A DNA stretch of 64,000 nucleotides, taken from positions 2,104,832 through 2,168,831 of the forward strand of contig CM073200.1 in the NCBI GenBank assembly GCA_037042915.1. The letters are read 5' to 3'. Shown one piece after another: positions 1-12,052 of this stretch (positions within the stretch are counted from its first letter, which is position 1; each line of letters starts with the position of its first letter). The position numbers were made by a program, and so were the translations under genes. Below the pieces are notes generated by a model that saw nothing but the letters and a program-made list of their open reading frames with translations, was not told where the DNA came from and made no database searches. The stretch comes from Auricularia sp. M13 (lineage: Eukaryota > Basidiomycota > Agaricomycetes > Auriculariales > Auriculariaceae).

Positions 1-79
1 GAGTCGCGAGCCGGCAACGTCATTCGCGGCTTGCCGGTTTGCAACTCTTCCTCGCACGCCAACCGCACCGTACTCTATC

Positions 80-911
80 ATGAGCGCTCTCCTCGCCACG
101 CCCGGGCTTTCCATCTACAGCATTCCGGCGGCATGGTTTACCGCCTGGCTCCCCTTCAACCAGCGTGTGAGTTTCATCCAGCATCCCTCTAATCGTGGTT
201 AACCCATACCTGATGTCTGTCTAGTTCGGCATGATATTGAGCAAGACTGGTTATAACAAGTGCGCTCTATTGTCGATGCTCTTATGGCTATGTGCTCACT
301 CGAAACAGCGTCACGCCGCGCCGCATCGAAAGCCAGCTGGACAAGGACCCCTCTCTCCCCAAGGATTTCGTCGACAAGTGCGCCAAATTGGAGGGTGCCC
401 ATAAGGCAATGACTTCTCCTACTTTCTATCTCCTTTGCTCATGATTACGGCCCATGACAGAATGGAAACGAGGTTCTGCCGCTCTGGATCGGTGCTGTGG
501 TACGCCTTAGGAGGGCCTCCAGCACGTCTCAGCTCACCATCTTTCAGCTTGCAGGCAATTTCGCCGGTCTGGAACCAGAGACGCTCAACGGCGCATCGCT
601 CGCCTTGTTCGTGCGGCCTTCATGCTTGGTGGTATATTGCTGACCTCCCTCAGTGTCGCAATCCGCTTTCTGTACAACTATCTCTACGTCAACGGCAAGA
701 CGAACTCTCAGGGTTACATGAGGTATGCAGACTACTTGAACGGCCTCTGTTTCGAGCGTTGATAATCTTCGTAGGACTGGTGCCTGGGGGACCAGCATCG
801 GTATGCAATATGAACCCCCCCGTAATTCAGCAGCTGACTGTGACTCGTGCAGGAATCTGCATGTACGTACTCGTGAAGGCCGGTAACAAAATTCGCGCTC
901 GTGGTGTTTGA
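80..911 (+). CDS. MAPEG-family membrane protein (frame break inside)
   Basis: A small multi-exon gene whose pieces read as a MAPEG (membrane-associated eicosanoid/glutathione metabolism) protein: an N-terminal hydrophobic segment (ATG at 80, MSALLATPGLSIYSIPAAWF), a loop with VTPRRIE and EGAHKNGNEVLPLW, a second hydrophobic stretch with FMLGGILLTSLSVAIRFLY, and the family-like tail GICMYVLVKAGNKIRARGV before the stop at 911. Visible introns lie at 167-224, 260-308, 406-460 (GC-AG type) and about 500-547, with further short ones near 718-774 and 800-850. The frame breaks once near 620, where one extra G would restore VRAFMLGG. This may be a read error in a short G run or real decay. The protein would have about four membrane helices. 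The specific substrate is unknown; members act in glutathione-dependent lipid or peroxide metabolism. Confidence 0.72.
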
Positions 912-2041
912 TATCGAGATCTTCGAAAGGCTGCAAATCACGGCGACCCAAAAGTGTACCATTAGGTGTATGTACCATTGAACGTTCGCAGAACGAACTA
1001 CGATGAGAAAACTTTCCTGAAATCGTTCAATCAGGCTACCTGCCTGCCGTCGTACAAGCAACAGCGCCGCTGTGTCCGCGAGCGTGACGCGGTTTGCTTT
1101 CGACGACGTCGACCCAACTCCTGGCGCACGTGCTGGACAGCATTTCTTGCCACCGTAACCAAGGCGTAGACAACTTTACAGCCTGACGAGAAAAGCGCTC
1201 AACAACTTCCTGTTAGCTCCGAGCATCCTTCGCCTTCGCATCTGACGCCCTCTGAGTCCGCGACATTCGACCAGCGCTGTGTACTACGGACCTCTGCTTT
1301 CTGTCTCGCGTCATGATGTGCAGTCCTCTGCAGGGGCTATCTAAGATGTTCTCGACTCTCGACCAGCACGGATAATTCTTGTGCATTCTCGCCGTCACAG
1401 TCCACGATGAGGCTCATGTTCTGTTCCTCCGGTCAATCTGCGTGTAGAGAATCTGATGATCGAATCCACGATCGAGCAGCTCCAGGATGGTTCTCACTAC
1501 GAAATCCTTCGCAATCCTGCGACCTAGGAGCAACCTAGGAGAGCTCGCGGTCGTTCAGGCCAGCTGACCAACATTTTCAACGCGTAAGGTGAGTGTGAGC
1601 TCTGGTCCGGTACGCAGCAAACGGTGGCTGCGGTGGCGATCATTCAGGCGCTTGTGAATATGCAGTGATCACTGGAGCTCCTCGTTTCCAGCGGCCCAAG
1701 AAGCTCAACCTCAATTGTGCCGAGTAGACCATTCGTCCCTACTTACCAGATTCGATTGGCCGTACTGTATGTAAAGCAGTCAACAGGCCGGTGCTGTGTC
1801 TCCCCGGCGCTGGCTTGGCAGCAACCTGCGGAAGGTGATCGATGCAGGTTGTTCAGGCATCAGCGGAGGCGGTGTCGACGGCCAGATACAAAAGGGGCAA
1901 CTCCAACTATCCGATCCGCCCTCACTTGCACTCTTCATCGTTGGACGTCCGTTCCGTCCGTGCGTTTCAACTCTCTTCTCTTTATTTTCTTGCGTTTCTC
2001 TTTTTTCAGCTTTTTATCCTCTTTATATCCTATATTACGCG
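912..2041. other. Intergenic stretch upstream of the first fungalysin
   Basis: No complete gene is seen. Short open frames lack recognisable motifs. One fragment around 1450-1560 reads IESTIEQLQDGSHYEILRNP before stops and could be a decayed exon, but no family was recognised. The 3' part (about 1850-2041) turns pyrimidine-rich (TCTCTTC runs at 1970-2030), as is common just before fungal start codons. A weak TATA-like AGATACAAAAGG lies at about 1882-1893. Confidence 0.4.
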
Positions 2042-3980
2042 ATGTTTTCCATTTCCACTTCCCTTGTCGCGCTCGCACTTTCCGCTTCGGCTTTCGGCTT
2101 CGTCGCACCTGGCACTTTCCCAACCCACGCGCACGACCACACCACACACACAGTCCGCTCGCTGCCCAACGGCGTGAAGGTCAAGACGTACCATCCCAAG
2201 ACGACGTTTGAGGTGCGCCCGCGCGCAACTACAGTATCGCCGGTGATGATCATGCTGACCGTCGCCACAGACGTTCGAAACTGGTATCGACCACCCGCTG
2301 TCCAAGCGTGGCTTCAAGAACGCGCACTGGAAGGACGCTGGGCTTACGTACCTCGGCGAGCGTCTTGGCAACGACACCGTGCTCTTCAAGAGCGGCTTCC
2401 ATGGCAAGACCGCGTCGCACGTTTACGCCAAGCAGCAGTTCGTGCGTACTCCCATCTCTTCCTAGCTATTTTCTCTGTTGAGCGTGCGTGAAACAGAACG
2501 GTATCCCGGTCGCCAACATGGTCGCGCACACGTCGCTGAACAAGGACGGCAAGGTCGTCGCGTTCAGCTCGAACTTTGCAAAGCCCAAGAAGATCGCCGA
2601 CCCGACGCCGTCGTTCGCACCTGACGATGCTGCCACAAAGGCAATCAAGTTCCTCAAGGCGCACCACGTCGGCGAGAAGCCTTCGTTGAAGTACCTGGCG
2701 CTTGAGGACGGCGCGCTCGCGCTGACGCACGTCGTCCGCCTGACGCTCGACGACAACGGCCATCTCGTCGATGCTTTCGTCGACGCGCACAACGGCGACG
2801 TGCACGCCATCACAGACTACACTGTGAACCTTGTTGTCAGTCTACTGGTCTCTTGGCTGCGTTTCGCGCGTTGACTTGCTTGCAGATGCAAGTCCTTCCC
2901 ATTCACAAGCAGCAGCCGGGCGAGGGCCTCGAGACCATCGAGGTGCCGCACGAGTGGAACGAGCGCGGCGACTTTGGCGGGTCGACGCACATGACATACG
3001 GCAACAACGTCGTCGCGTACGAGGAGCCCAATTACACGACAGGCGAGACCGCCGACGGCGAATTCGTCTACAACTTTGACGCTGGCATCGACCCGGCGGA
3101 CGGCGACGGCGTGAACCTGGCGCGGACGAACGCGTTCTACCTCGTCAACACGATGCACGACATCCTGTACCGGTACGGGTTCGACGAGGACTCGTACAAC
3201 TTCCAGGACGACAACTTCAACCGCGGTGGCAACGGCGGCGACCTGGTCACCGTCAGCGTGCACGACCCGGCGGGCATGAACAACGCGGACATGTCGACGC
3301 CGCCGGACGGTGCGTCGGCGCACATGCGCATGTACCTGTGGGACATCACGTCGCCGCGGCGCGACGGGGCGCTCGACAACGACATCGTCGTCCACGAGTT
3401 CACGCACGGCGTCACCAACCGCATGATCGGCGGCGGGTCCGCGTCGTGCCTGCAGACGACGGAGAGCGGCGGGCTGGGCGAGGGCTGGTCGGACGCGATG
3501 GCCGAGTGGACCGAGCAGTCGTCCGATGTGCGCGACTTCTCGATGGGCTCGTACGTGCTCGGCGACAACCCCGCGGGCATCCGCAGCCACCTGTACTCGC
3601 GCGACTCGGGCGTGAACCCGCTCACGTACGGCGACCTGGCCAGCATCGACGAGGTGCACTCGATCGGTGAGGTGTGGGCCAACATCCTGCACAACGTGCT
3701 CGCCGCGCTCGTCGACGCGCACGGCTGGTCGGACGACGCGCGCGAGAATGCGGACGCCGACGGCGGCAACGCCAAGTACCTCCACCTCTTCCTCGACTCT
3801 CTGCCGCTGACGCCGTGCAACCCGACGTTCCCCGACGCGCGTGCCGCCTGGATCCAGGCCGACCAGGACCGGTACGGCGGCGAGAACAAGTGCACGCTGT
3901 GGAAGGCGTTCGCGAGCCGCGGGCTGGGTGTGAACGCGAACGACCACCAGAACAGCTTCGACGTTCCGGAGGGCTGCTAG
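2042..3980 (+). CDS. Fungalysin (M36 metallopeptidase), copy 1
   Basis: A secreted zinc metallopeptidase of family M36, which cleaves extracellular proteins. Four exons fit (2042-2212, 2271-2441, 2497-2835, 2886-3980), giving about 591 residues, a normal fungalysin length. The N-terminus is a signal peptide (MFSISTSLVALALSASAFGF), followed by the inhibitory propeptide (TFETGIDHPLS, NGIPVANMVAHTSLNKDGKV). The catalytic domain carries the zinc motif HEFTHGVTNRM at about residues 397-407 and the third-ligand segment GLGEGWSDAMAEW. The end is PCNPTFPDARAAWIQADQDR and a final cysteine. The third exon is 113 codons, exactly as in copy 3 at 49526, and the first three intron positions match. The phosphatase gene follows 128 bases downstream on the same strand. 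It looks intact. Confidence 0.96.
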
Positions 3981-4108
3981 AGAACGCGAGCGCAGCAATG
4001 TTTAAATTATTGTATTAGCTGTCGTTAACTGGCTGGGTTTGATTTTCTATATCTGGGATTTTGTGACCACGTGCGTCGATCTTTGAGATCTTATCCTCTG
4101 CCCACGAC

Positions 4109-6246
4109 ATGCGCCGGCCCGTTCTGCTCGCCGTACTCGCCTCCGCCGCGGCGCTCGGGCAGCAGCAGCCGCAGCAGGTGCTCGAGTACGAGGACGATTT
4201 TGCGCAGCACAAGTGGAGCGCGCTGCCCGACGCCGGGCGGCCGACGCGTGTGGTGTACCCGCCGCCGGGCGTGAGCGAGACGTTCGACCCGTCCAAGGTC
4301 TTCCCGACGCCGACGCAGTACCTCGGCCCCATACAGCGTGCGCGATCCCGGCGCCTCTGCTTGTGACGCCGGCTGACGGCGAGCATCGGACAGCCGGCGA
4401 CGAGGCGACCGCCGCGGCCAACGACGACTACCCGCCGCCGCTGCGGGGTCCGCTCGTGGCGCCAGTGCGCGTGCGTGACGGGTCGGTGAGTGCGCCCAGA
4501 CGCGCCTGCAGAGCCCGACGCTGACGGCCGCCGCCAGAAACACTTTGACGCGCCCGCCGTCTGGGGCAACCTGTCGCCTTACAACAGCCTGCCGCACCCG
4601 CCGCCGCCGCCGTTCCTGACGACGCCGCCGCGCATACCGGACGGCTGCAGCCTGCGCCAGTTGCACGTGCTGCACCGGCACGGCGTGCGCTACCCTGAGG
4701 ACGACGACCCGCCGCACGCGTTCGCAGACAGGCTGCATAAAGCCGTCAAGCACGGCAAGGGCTTCACCGCCCGCGGCGAGCTCAAGTTCCTCAACGAATG
4801 GAGATACCGCCTCGGCAGCGAGTCGCTCTCCTCCCTCGGACGCGCCCAAATGTTCAATCTCGGCGTCAGCCTGCGGTCTGTGACGTTCTGCTCCACCAGA
4901 TGCGCCTTCTGATGCCACCTGGCCAGGCTCAAGTACGGCGCCATATTGAAGCAGTACAACGACCAGCTGCCCGTGTTCCGCACTACGAGCCAGCGCGTCC
5001 TGTCTCTGCCCGCCCCGTCCACGCGTTTCTGATAGTGTTCCAGAGACCGCATGTTGCAGTCTGCCATGAACTTTGCCGCGGGTTTCTTTGGAATCCCCGT
5101 GGAGGGCAAATACCATCAGTATGTGCAGTCATTCATTCTTCTTCCAGTGCTGACAGGCGTGACCTAGGCTAGTTACTATCGAGGAAACTGGCTTCAACAA
5201 TACTCTCGCGCCGCACAAGATGTGCGATAATCTGGGAAAGGCGGGCAAACGCGCCGCAAAGCGTTGGTCGGAAGTCTTCCTCAAGAATGCACATGAGAGG
5301 TTGCGACTGCAGGTGTCTCCCCTGATTTACATACTTTCTAGGATGAGCAACTGATACAATCTCAAGATCGAAGGCTTTGACTTGAAGATCAAGGACGTCT
5401 TTGCCATGCTGCAAATCTGCGCGTATGAGGTGCGCCGCGGTGCTCGGGTTTCTGTATGGTCTCAAGTCCTGACCAGTTGGCAGACGCTTGCGCTTGGCAC
5501 GTCGCCGTTTTGCGCGCTGTTCACGGCAGAAGAGCACGAAGGCCTGGGCTACGCCGCCTCGTTGCGCTTCCACGCCTCCTCGTTCGGGCACGCGCAAACG
5601 GGCCCGGCGAACGGCATCGGCTGGACGCGCGAGCTGCTCGCGCGCCTGACCGCCGAACCTATACCGGCCGAGCAGGCCGCGCGCTGGGGCCTGAACGCGA
5701 CCGAGGTCACGGATGAGCGCAAGTTTCCCCTGCGCAAGAGCGGCATCTGGGTCGACGCGACGCACGACACTGTAGTTGCGGGTGGTGAGCCTCAGTTCTT
5801 ACTTCTTCCGTCAGTAGATATTGATGCCGTGGCGTTCCGCTAGTGTTGGCCGCGATAAACGCTACGGCGCTCAACCCGCACAACGAGAAGCGGCTCCCGC
5901 GCCGACACATCTCGCGCAAGGAGGGCCGGTTCGACGCGGCGCATATCGTACCATTCGGCGCGAACCTCGTGGGTCAGGTGCTCGAGTGCAGTGGGACAGA
6001 CTACATTCGGTGCGTGCTTTCTTTTTCTGCTAAGCTGTGGAGCTCTAGAGCTGAAAATTGCGGCTTAGCTGGGTGCTGAATGACGCCGTGGTTCCGCTGC
6101 GTGGGTCGGGCGACTGCCCCGAGAGCTCGTTAGGGCTGTGCGAGCTGCAGACGTTCGTGAAAGCGCTTGAACGCAGAGTTGAGGAGGTCGAATTTGAGAG
6201 GGTGTGTAATGCTCAGGATGACGCTGCCGCGGAGGAGGGCGATTAG
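4109..6246 (+). CDS. Secreted histidine acid phosphatase (phytase-like)
   Basis: Hydrolyses phosphomonoesters, possibly phytate, outside the cell. The start at 4109 gives a signal peptide (MRRPVLLAVLASAAALG). A roughly 75-residue linker leads to VWGNLSPYNSLP and the catalytic motif LHRHGVRYP (RHGxRxP, with the nucleophilic His). Later exons read LVTIEETGFNNTLAPHKMC, then IEGFDLKIKDVFAMLQICAYE, and the C-terminal proton-donor motif ATHDTVVAG near 5757-5785. Conserved tail pieces are LAAINATALNPHNEKRLP, VPFGANLVGQVLEC and SSLGLCELQTFVKAL. About nine short introns are needed. All splice junctions that were checked keep the frame, so it appears functional. Phytase versus general acid phosphatase cannot be decided by eye. 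Confidence 0.92.
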
Positions 6247-6488
6247 TACCGAACATACATGGCAAAGGTAGAGACCCTCCCACTTTTGGACATTGCTATG
6301 AAATCACGTTGCTTGAGATACGTTGACGATGTAGGATAAAATTTAGAATACATGTGAGTCTCCCATGTGCCCTCTTGAGTCTGACTCATTGCTCCGCAGT
6401 CGGAAAGCCGGACCGATATCCCCACAACTTGAATCTATCATGTCTTCCCTCTTCGTCGCCCACCGACTCCACCTACCTACCTACCACT

Positions 6489-8134
6489 ATGAAGCTTCGT
6501 CCTCCGAGCTACGTTACTGCCTCTTTCGCAGCCTCCCTCGCTGGCCTGTGTAATGGCTACGACACTGGTGCAATCGGGGGCTTGACGGCCATGCCACAAT
6601 TTCGCGATAGCCTCGGCGCTCTGTCGCCCTCCCTCCTGGGATTCACTGTCTCTCTCGTCATGCTGACGGGGGCCGTGCCGTCTTTCTTTGCTGGCTACCT
6701 GGCCGACCGCTACGGCCGGCTGCGCATCATCCTCGCCGGCACGGTGCTGTACGTCGCCGGTGCCGTGCTGCAGGGCGCCGCGTACACGCTCCCGCAGTTC
6801 CTCGTCGGGCGCGCGGTCGTCGGGCTCGGCGAGGGCGTCTTTCTGAGCAACGCGAGCGTGTACGTGTGCGAGATCGCGCCGCTCAAGCAGCGCGGCATGC
6901 TCGCCGGCCTGCCGCAGTTCTTGACGACGGTGGGCATCTGCGCCGGCTATTTCACCTGCTACGGCTCGGTCGGGCTCGATGGGAGCATGGCCTGGCGCGT
7001 CCCTTATGTCTTCCAGGCGGCCATGGGCGGCGTCCTGGTGGTCAGTTGCTTGCTCATGCCCGAGAGCCCGCGGTGGTTGGTGGTGCACGGCAGGCGCGCG
7101 GAAGCGCTGCAGGCGCTGGAGAAGCTCGAGTTTGATATGCTGGAAGCGGAGAGAGACGTACTGGCGGGAGGAACGGAGCAGCAGGCCATGTCGACCATGT
7201 CGCTCTGGCAGAGCGTGGCTATCTTATTCAAGAGGGCCTATCGTACGAGGACCATTCTCGCCCTGTTCATCCTCGGGATGGTCCAGCTCTCCGGCATCGA
7301 TGCGGTCATCTATGTCAGTATTATATCCGGATATGCACGCGTGTTCTGACGTTCGTCCCTTTGCAGTATGCCCCGGTCCTGTTTTCGCAGGCCGGCTTGT
7401 CCAGCGCTACCGCAGCGTTCCTCGCATCCGGTGTCTCCGCAATCCTCATGCTGGCCATCACAATTCCCGCGTCTCTCTTCGCTGACAAGTGGGGACGGCG
7501 CACGTCGGCCATCACGGGTGGTCTCACGCTTTCAAGCTGCATGTTCCTTATGGGCTCACTTTACGCTGCTGGCGTCGTCCATCCCTGGGGTGCTGCACGC
7601 TGGGTCGTCATTGTGAGCGTGTTCGTATTCAGTCTCACCTTCTGCGCAACTTGGGGCATAGTCGGGAAGATCTACGCCTCTGAGATTCAGCCAAACCACA
7701 CCAGGGCGGCGGCCAATTGCGTCGCGCAGGGTTTAGGCTTCGTGAGTCTCAACAAGACACTATTTAGCACATGCTGATGGATTTTCCAGTTCACCAACTG
7801 GCTGGTTGCCATCCTCACTCCCATTCTCCTCGACAAGTCGGCATATGGCGCATATTTCCTGTTCGGCGGGCTTTCTCTGGGCACCGTTGCTGTGCTCGCA
7901 GTCTGCATGCCCGAGACCCGCGGCCGCTCGCTTGAGAATATTCAAGAACAGTTCCATCAACCGTCGCTGGTGTCAAGTCTCACGCAATTCCTCCAGCCTC
8001 TCCGCAGGAGGACCGCTCAGGCCCAACCGGCCGCACACGATGACGGTGTCGAATTGGCGCCACGCGGATCCAGCGTCCCTGCCGTTCACGGGTTATACAG
8101 CACTATATCTCTGCATAGTGCTTTGCAGACCTAA
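6489..8134 (+). CDS. MFS sugar porter
   Basis: A 12-helix major facilitator of the sugar porter type (PF00083), moving a hexose-like solute across the plasma membrane with protons or by facilitation. Chosen start MKLRPPSYVTASFAASLAG at 6489; an upstream in-frame extension to 6354 has no membrane-protein character. The first helix has NGYDTGAIGG. The helix 2-3 loop has ADRYGRLRI, the helix 6 loop has the signature PESPRWLV, and the helix 8-9 loop has ADKWGRR. GKIYASEIQP and PETRGRSLENIQEQF close the core, followed by a roughly 65-residue cytoplasmic tail. Two introns, at about 7313-7366 and 7742-7789. It lies between the phosphatase and the F-box gene. Substrate unknown. Confidence 0.95.
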
Positions 8135-8387
8135 AAAGCTTGAATTCTGCTTGTTCATTGTCTGCGTGGCTCGCAATAATGCATGAGATGACGTTGGGAC
8201 GCGCCTCAGTGGTCCATACTCCCCATCGCCTGTGAGAATGAAATCTTTTGTCCGCCTCATGTTGTACGAAGATTGTTGGACGATCCTCTTGCCTCATGCT
8301 GCCTCGTGACTATTTAGTCCGTGCCACGGGTGGCGAGGCGGTGACCGGATAAATGCCGCAACTTCTCCCGCCCGTTGACCATTAACC

Positions 8388-9558
8388 ATGCGTCTGGTTG
8401 ACCTGGCCGACGAAATATTGCTCGATATCATCCGGCTTACTCTGGAGGGCGACGAATATGGGGCCGAAGACGTTCAACAACTCGCGCTGACCTGCAAACG
8501 CATCAAGCGGGTGTGCGACGCCGTACTTTGGTCCAAGTACACGCTCGTCATCCGGCTGCCCTCGACTCGCTACCTCAACGCGCCCCGGGTTATCTCCTTT
8601 ATGTCCTCGAGGGAATGGTGGAATGCATTTCACACCCGCATTGCTCATCTCCTGTCCAAGGCCTGCGTCGTGCGCCACTTGACAGTGGTCGACAGTGTTG
8701 CGAGCCACTGGGGCTGCGACACCGCGGTAGGGGTGCCTAGGTGCTCTCTCTTTTCTCCAGAGGTCATGGATGCGGTAGTTCCAGCGATTGCTGCCTGCAG
8801 CTTGCTCACGACACTCCATCTTCGCAGCGGTCCGCTCGATATGAGCGCGCACTGGCCAGATAAAGTGTGGTCATTGATCCAACGAGGACTTCCTTGCTTC
8901 AATTCTCTAGAGCTCGGCGCGAGCTTTACAGATATTCCCGCACTGCGAGGTTCGTCGATGAGTCTAGGAGCTTTGGAGCTGCGCTGGTGCAGCGGATTGG
9001 TCGATGGCCTGTTGAAACAGGACGTAAGAAGCCCCTGTCATTGCGATCGTTGTTTTCAAGCTGAAAATGGTCGGATTACAGGTGTTAATCGTGTCTCATC
9101 TCAAAATCACTTTTGCGGATGCTGAGGTTGCACTGGCACGCGAAGGCGGCCGCTGCCTACCCTTCGGACAGTTAGCTCGCCATCTCAGAACTTTACAAGT
9201 CGGTATCCCACACTCTCATCTCCCGAATCGCCGAGGCGATGCATTATTCGACGTTTCAAATATTCCCCAAGCTCAGATATTCGTCAAAGTTACATTCAAT
9301 TGCGAAGAGCGCGAAATCCCAACGGCTTGGTGGGACGCTAAGCACCGTATCGACAACTTGATATTGGGAGGCGTACGTAGGTGCGAGGTGGTGAACGGCA
9401 ACGGCTGCGTTTATGTATTTCGCCCACCCTTGGTTGATAACCAGGTTTATCGGCCAAGCCACCAAGATCACAAAGATACTTGCGCAGTGGCCGATGATCC
9501 CGCCGCACGGAAGGCAATGGAGAATCATTATCGTCAGTTTCAGGCGCTATTTCATTGA
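8388..9558 (+). CDS. F-box-like protein
   Basis: Begins MRLVDLADEILLDIIRLTLE and continues QQLALTCKRIKRVCDAVLW. This is the pattern of a fungal F-box (leucine/isoleucine-spaced helix, then LALxCKxxxxxCxxxLW), which would bind Skp1 in an SCF ubiquitin ligase. One intron (9029-9081, donor GTAAGA) joins KQD to VLIVSHLKITFADAEVALAR. The rest (about 360 residues in all) has scattered leucine-rich segments (LTTLHLRSGPL, FNSLELGASF, LGALELRWCSG), suggesting a degenerate LRR substrate-binding part. Such proteins are numerous in Agaricomycetes and the target cannot be inferred. Convergent with the fungalysin on the minus strand (gap 153 bases). Confidence 0.72.
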
Positions 9559-9711
9559 GTACTGTATCAGTATTAGATAGGACGACCGGGACACGCCTCA
9601 ATGCACGCATTGGCATAGATGTTTGAAGCGTCAGACGCGTCGGGAATTGTCATTTGCTGCGTACAACCTGAATAAATAAATACAAAGATGCCAGGAAAAA
9701 AGTACGATCAT

Positions 9712-11992
9712 CTAAAGAAGGTCCTTCGAGTGGGCTGATTTGCAGACGCTGATGCATTCAGGTGGCACATCGTAGTTGTTGGCGTACGTTCCATCCGCGT
9801 TCACGCCAATCCCGCGGCTTGCGAACGCGCGCCATAGAAGACACTTGTTCTTCCCTCCGTAGCGGGTCTCGTCTGCCTGGATCCATGCGAGACGCGCCTG
9901 GCGGAAGGTCGGATAACAAGGTGTAATGGCAAGAGCGTCGATGAATAGGTGGAGCCAGATAACGTTGCCGCCCGTCGCGTCGGGATTAACAAATGCGTCG
10001 TTGGAAAAGCCACTACAGGAATACTGAGGGACAATGCCCCGGATAACTGTGGGATGGACATACTGTTTCTTGGTAAGTTTGGCGAGAACGATATGAAGCA
10101 CCTCCGCCCAGAGCTCGCCGTACAGGTGCGAATCGTAAGCTTTCTGGAGCAGTTCATACGTGAGGTCGTTAACTTTCTTGTCCGTTGAATACGGCTTTGA
10201 ACGAATCTATCAAGCATCAGCCGATGGCCCTCGCCGTCAATGCCCCGCTGAGAGACGAACCCCGGCTGTGTTGTTCGACGCATAGGCCGCAGGCGCAAAG
10301 TCTTTGATATGCGCACTCGTCTGCGAAACCCAATCTACGAGAAGAACTCAATGTCCCAGCATTCACGGAGGTGGCTTTGTAATGCACGCACCAGCGAAAG
10401 CGTCGGACCATCCCTCAGACAATCCGGCGGCTTCAGGTGTGCCGGTCAGGCAGCCAGATTCACCCCCGCTGATCAACCTGTCAGTCAGCTGTGAGGGCGC
10501 ACCGTCAGATTATCACTGGTGAACTGAGGCTGGTTCCTACCCCATGCGTGACCTCGTGGGTCAGGATATCGACAGATACAGCGCTATCACGTCCGGGCTG
10601 CCGAGAGCGTGAGACATAGCCGCAACATTCATACCAGTGTGTGCAACGCACCTCGGTCTTCGTCCAGAGGAAGAGGTGAATCTCCGGAGACAGGCCGTCC
10701 GGCCCGGCCATGTATTTTGCATTGTTCTCGCCCTTCGTGCTCTGAACCTGAAGCAAGACGGGGTCGTCTCCTTGGAAGTTGAAGGTCTTCTCCGTGAATC
10801 CTATCAGAGGAATCTGAGCACGATCCCAAGGACTGGGCCTACTTGAAAGTACCGTAACGATAAATAATGTCGTGAACGCGGTTCAGAATGTAAAAGGCAT
10901 TGACGACGGCGGCGTCCGTATTCTTCGGGCTGTCCGGTGCGAGCTTCATATCGTACGGGTAGTCGAACTTGTCCTTGCCCGAAAGGCGCGTGGTCTGCCT
11001 TTTCGAGTAGAGCGCAGCGACGACGTTGGCGCCCTCGGTCGCGTTGGTCGCAACACCGTCAGGGGGCGTGATCCACCCATGCGGCGACGCGAGGTGGTCT
11101 TCCGGGTTAACATCGAGATTGAAGCCGTCGAAGGGGTCGCGTTTGGTGATGGGGATCGCGCGGTACTGTGTAAAGTGCGTGTATGAGCGTGGAGCCAGTG
11201 AAGCGGGGAAGAGGGCGACTTGCCGTCAGGTCGAACGTCTCGTTGACGACGGCGACGACCTCGCCAGTCGCAGCATTAATGTAGGCCAGCACGCGTTGAA
11301 GCGGGTCGACCTGCACGTGCACGGCATGCGTCAGGACAAGCTCGTCCTCGCTGATGGCAAGGTATTTCAGCGCAATCTTTGCTTTGGGGAGCGCTGCGCC
11401 GCCCAGAGCAGACGCCGCCTTCTCCGCGGCCTGCGAGGCTGTCAATGCTGGATGAGGCGAGGCGATCTTGCGCGGCGCGCGGAGGAAGGACGTGGAGAAG
11501 GATGTGACCTTCCCCGCCTTGTTCTGCGCGACGTTCGCGACGGCGTTGGCTACGGGGATGCCATTCTGCACAGAAACCTTCGTGAGAGGAAAGTGCGTTT
11601 TAAACTAGTATGGGAGGACGAACAAAGTGCTGGTTGAAATAGGCGTGCGAGCTGACAGCGCCTTCGAACCCGCTTCGAAACTTGGTGGTGCCGTTTCCCA
11701 GACGGTGCTCGACGAAGGACGAGGCGGCGTGCCGGAAGTCGACTGCCTTCTCGCCGCGGGCGCTCAAGGGGCTGTCGACGCCTGATCTGTAAATCTGTGC
11801 AAGCAACGGGTGAGACGACTCCGAGTGTTTGCTACGGAGAGTACGCACCTCAAATGATGAAGGAGGGTGGTATGCGCTGAAGGATGCGCCGTCACGAAGA
11901 CTAAAGGAGGAAAATTGAGCGCGCGACTCGCTGGACACGGTCGAAGCGCTAGCGGCGACGATGGATGAAATTAAAGAAAGAGTGGCCCACAT
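9712..11992 (-). CDS. Fungalysin (M36 metallopeptidase), copy 2, intron-rich
   Basis: A second M36 protease, start at 11992 (MWATLSLISSIVAASASTVS, signal peptide), stop at 9712. The propeptide has NGIPVANAVANVAQNKAGKV, the catalytic part NTDAAVVNAFYILNRVHDII, ILTHEVTHG (HExxH) and LSEGWSDAFA, and the end PCYPTFRQARLAWIQADETR. At least nine introns fit, against three in copy 1 and five in copy 3. One (11166-11223) has a GC donor. After THG two 3' splice sites compete. One gives the family-like LTDRLISG but leaves the frame. The other stays open but reads VDQRGESGCL. One more base in the five-C run at 10463-10467 would allow LTDRLISGGESGCL. So it is either slightly divergent or carries a one-base frame break. 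Protease activity is otherwise plausible. Confidence 0.87.
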
Positions 11993-12042
11993 CGTCACGC
12001 GGGGAAGGTGGAATGAGGAACTAAGTAGGGGCCGCGCCCGTG

Positions 12043-12052
12043 CGTTTATATC
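12043..12052 (-). promoter_or_regulatory. TATA box of fungalysin copy 2
   Basis: On the minus strand the sequence reads GATATAAACG, about 50-60 bases before the start codon at 11992. Spacing and sequence fit a core promoter TATA element. Confidence 0.55.

Noticed and set aside
2817-3998. Minus-strand open frame of 393 residues
   Set aside because: It lies exactly antisense to the fungalysin catalytic exon and is Val/Arg-rich, an artefact of GC-rich third codon positions.
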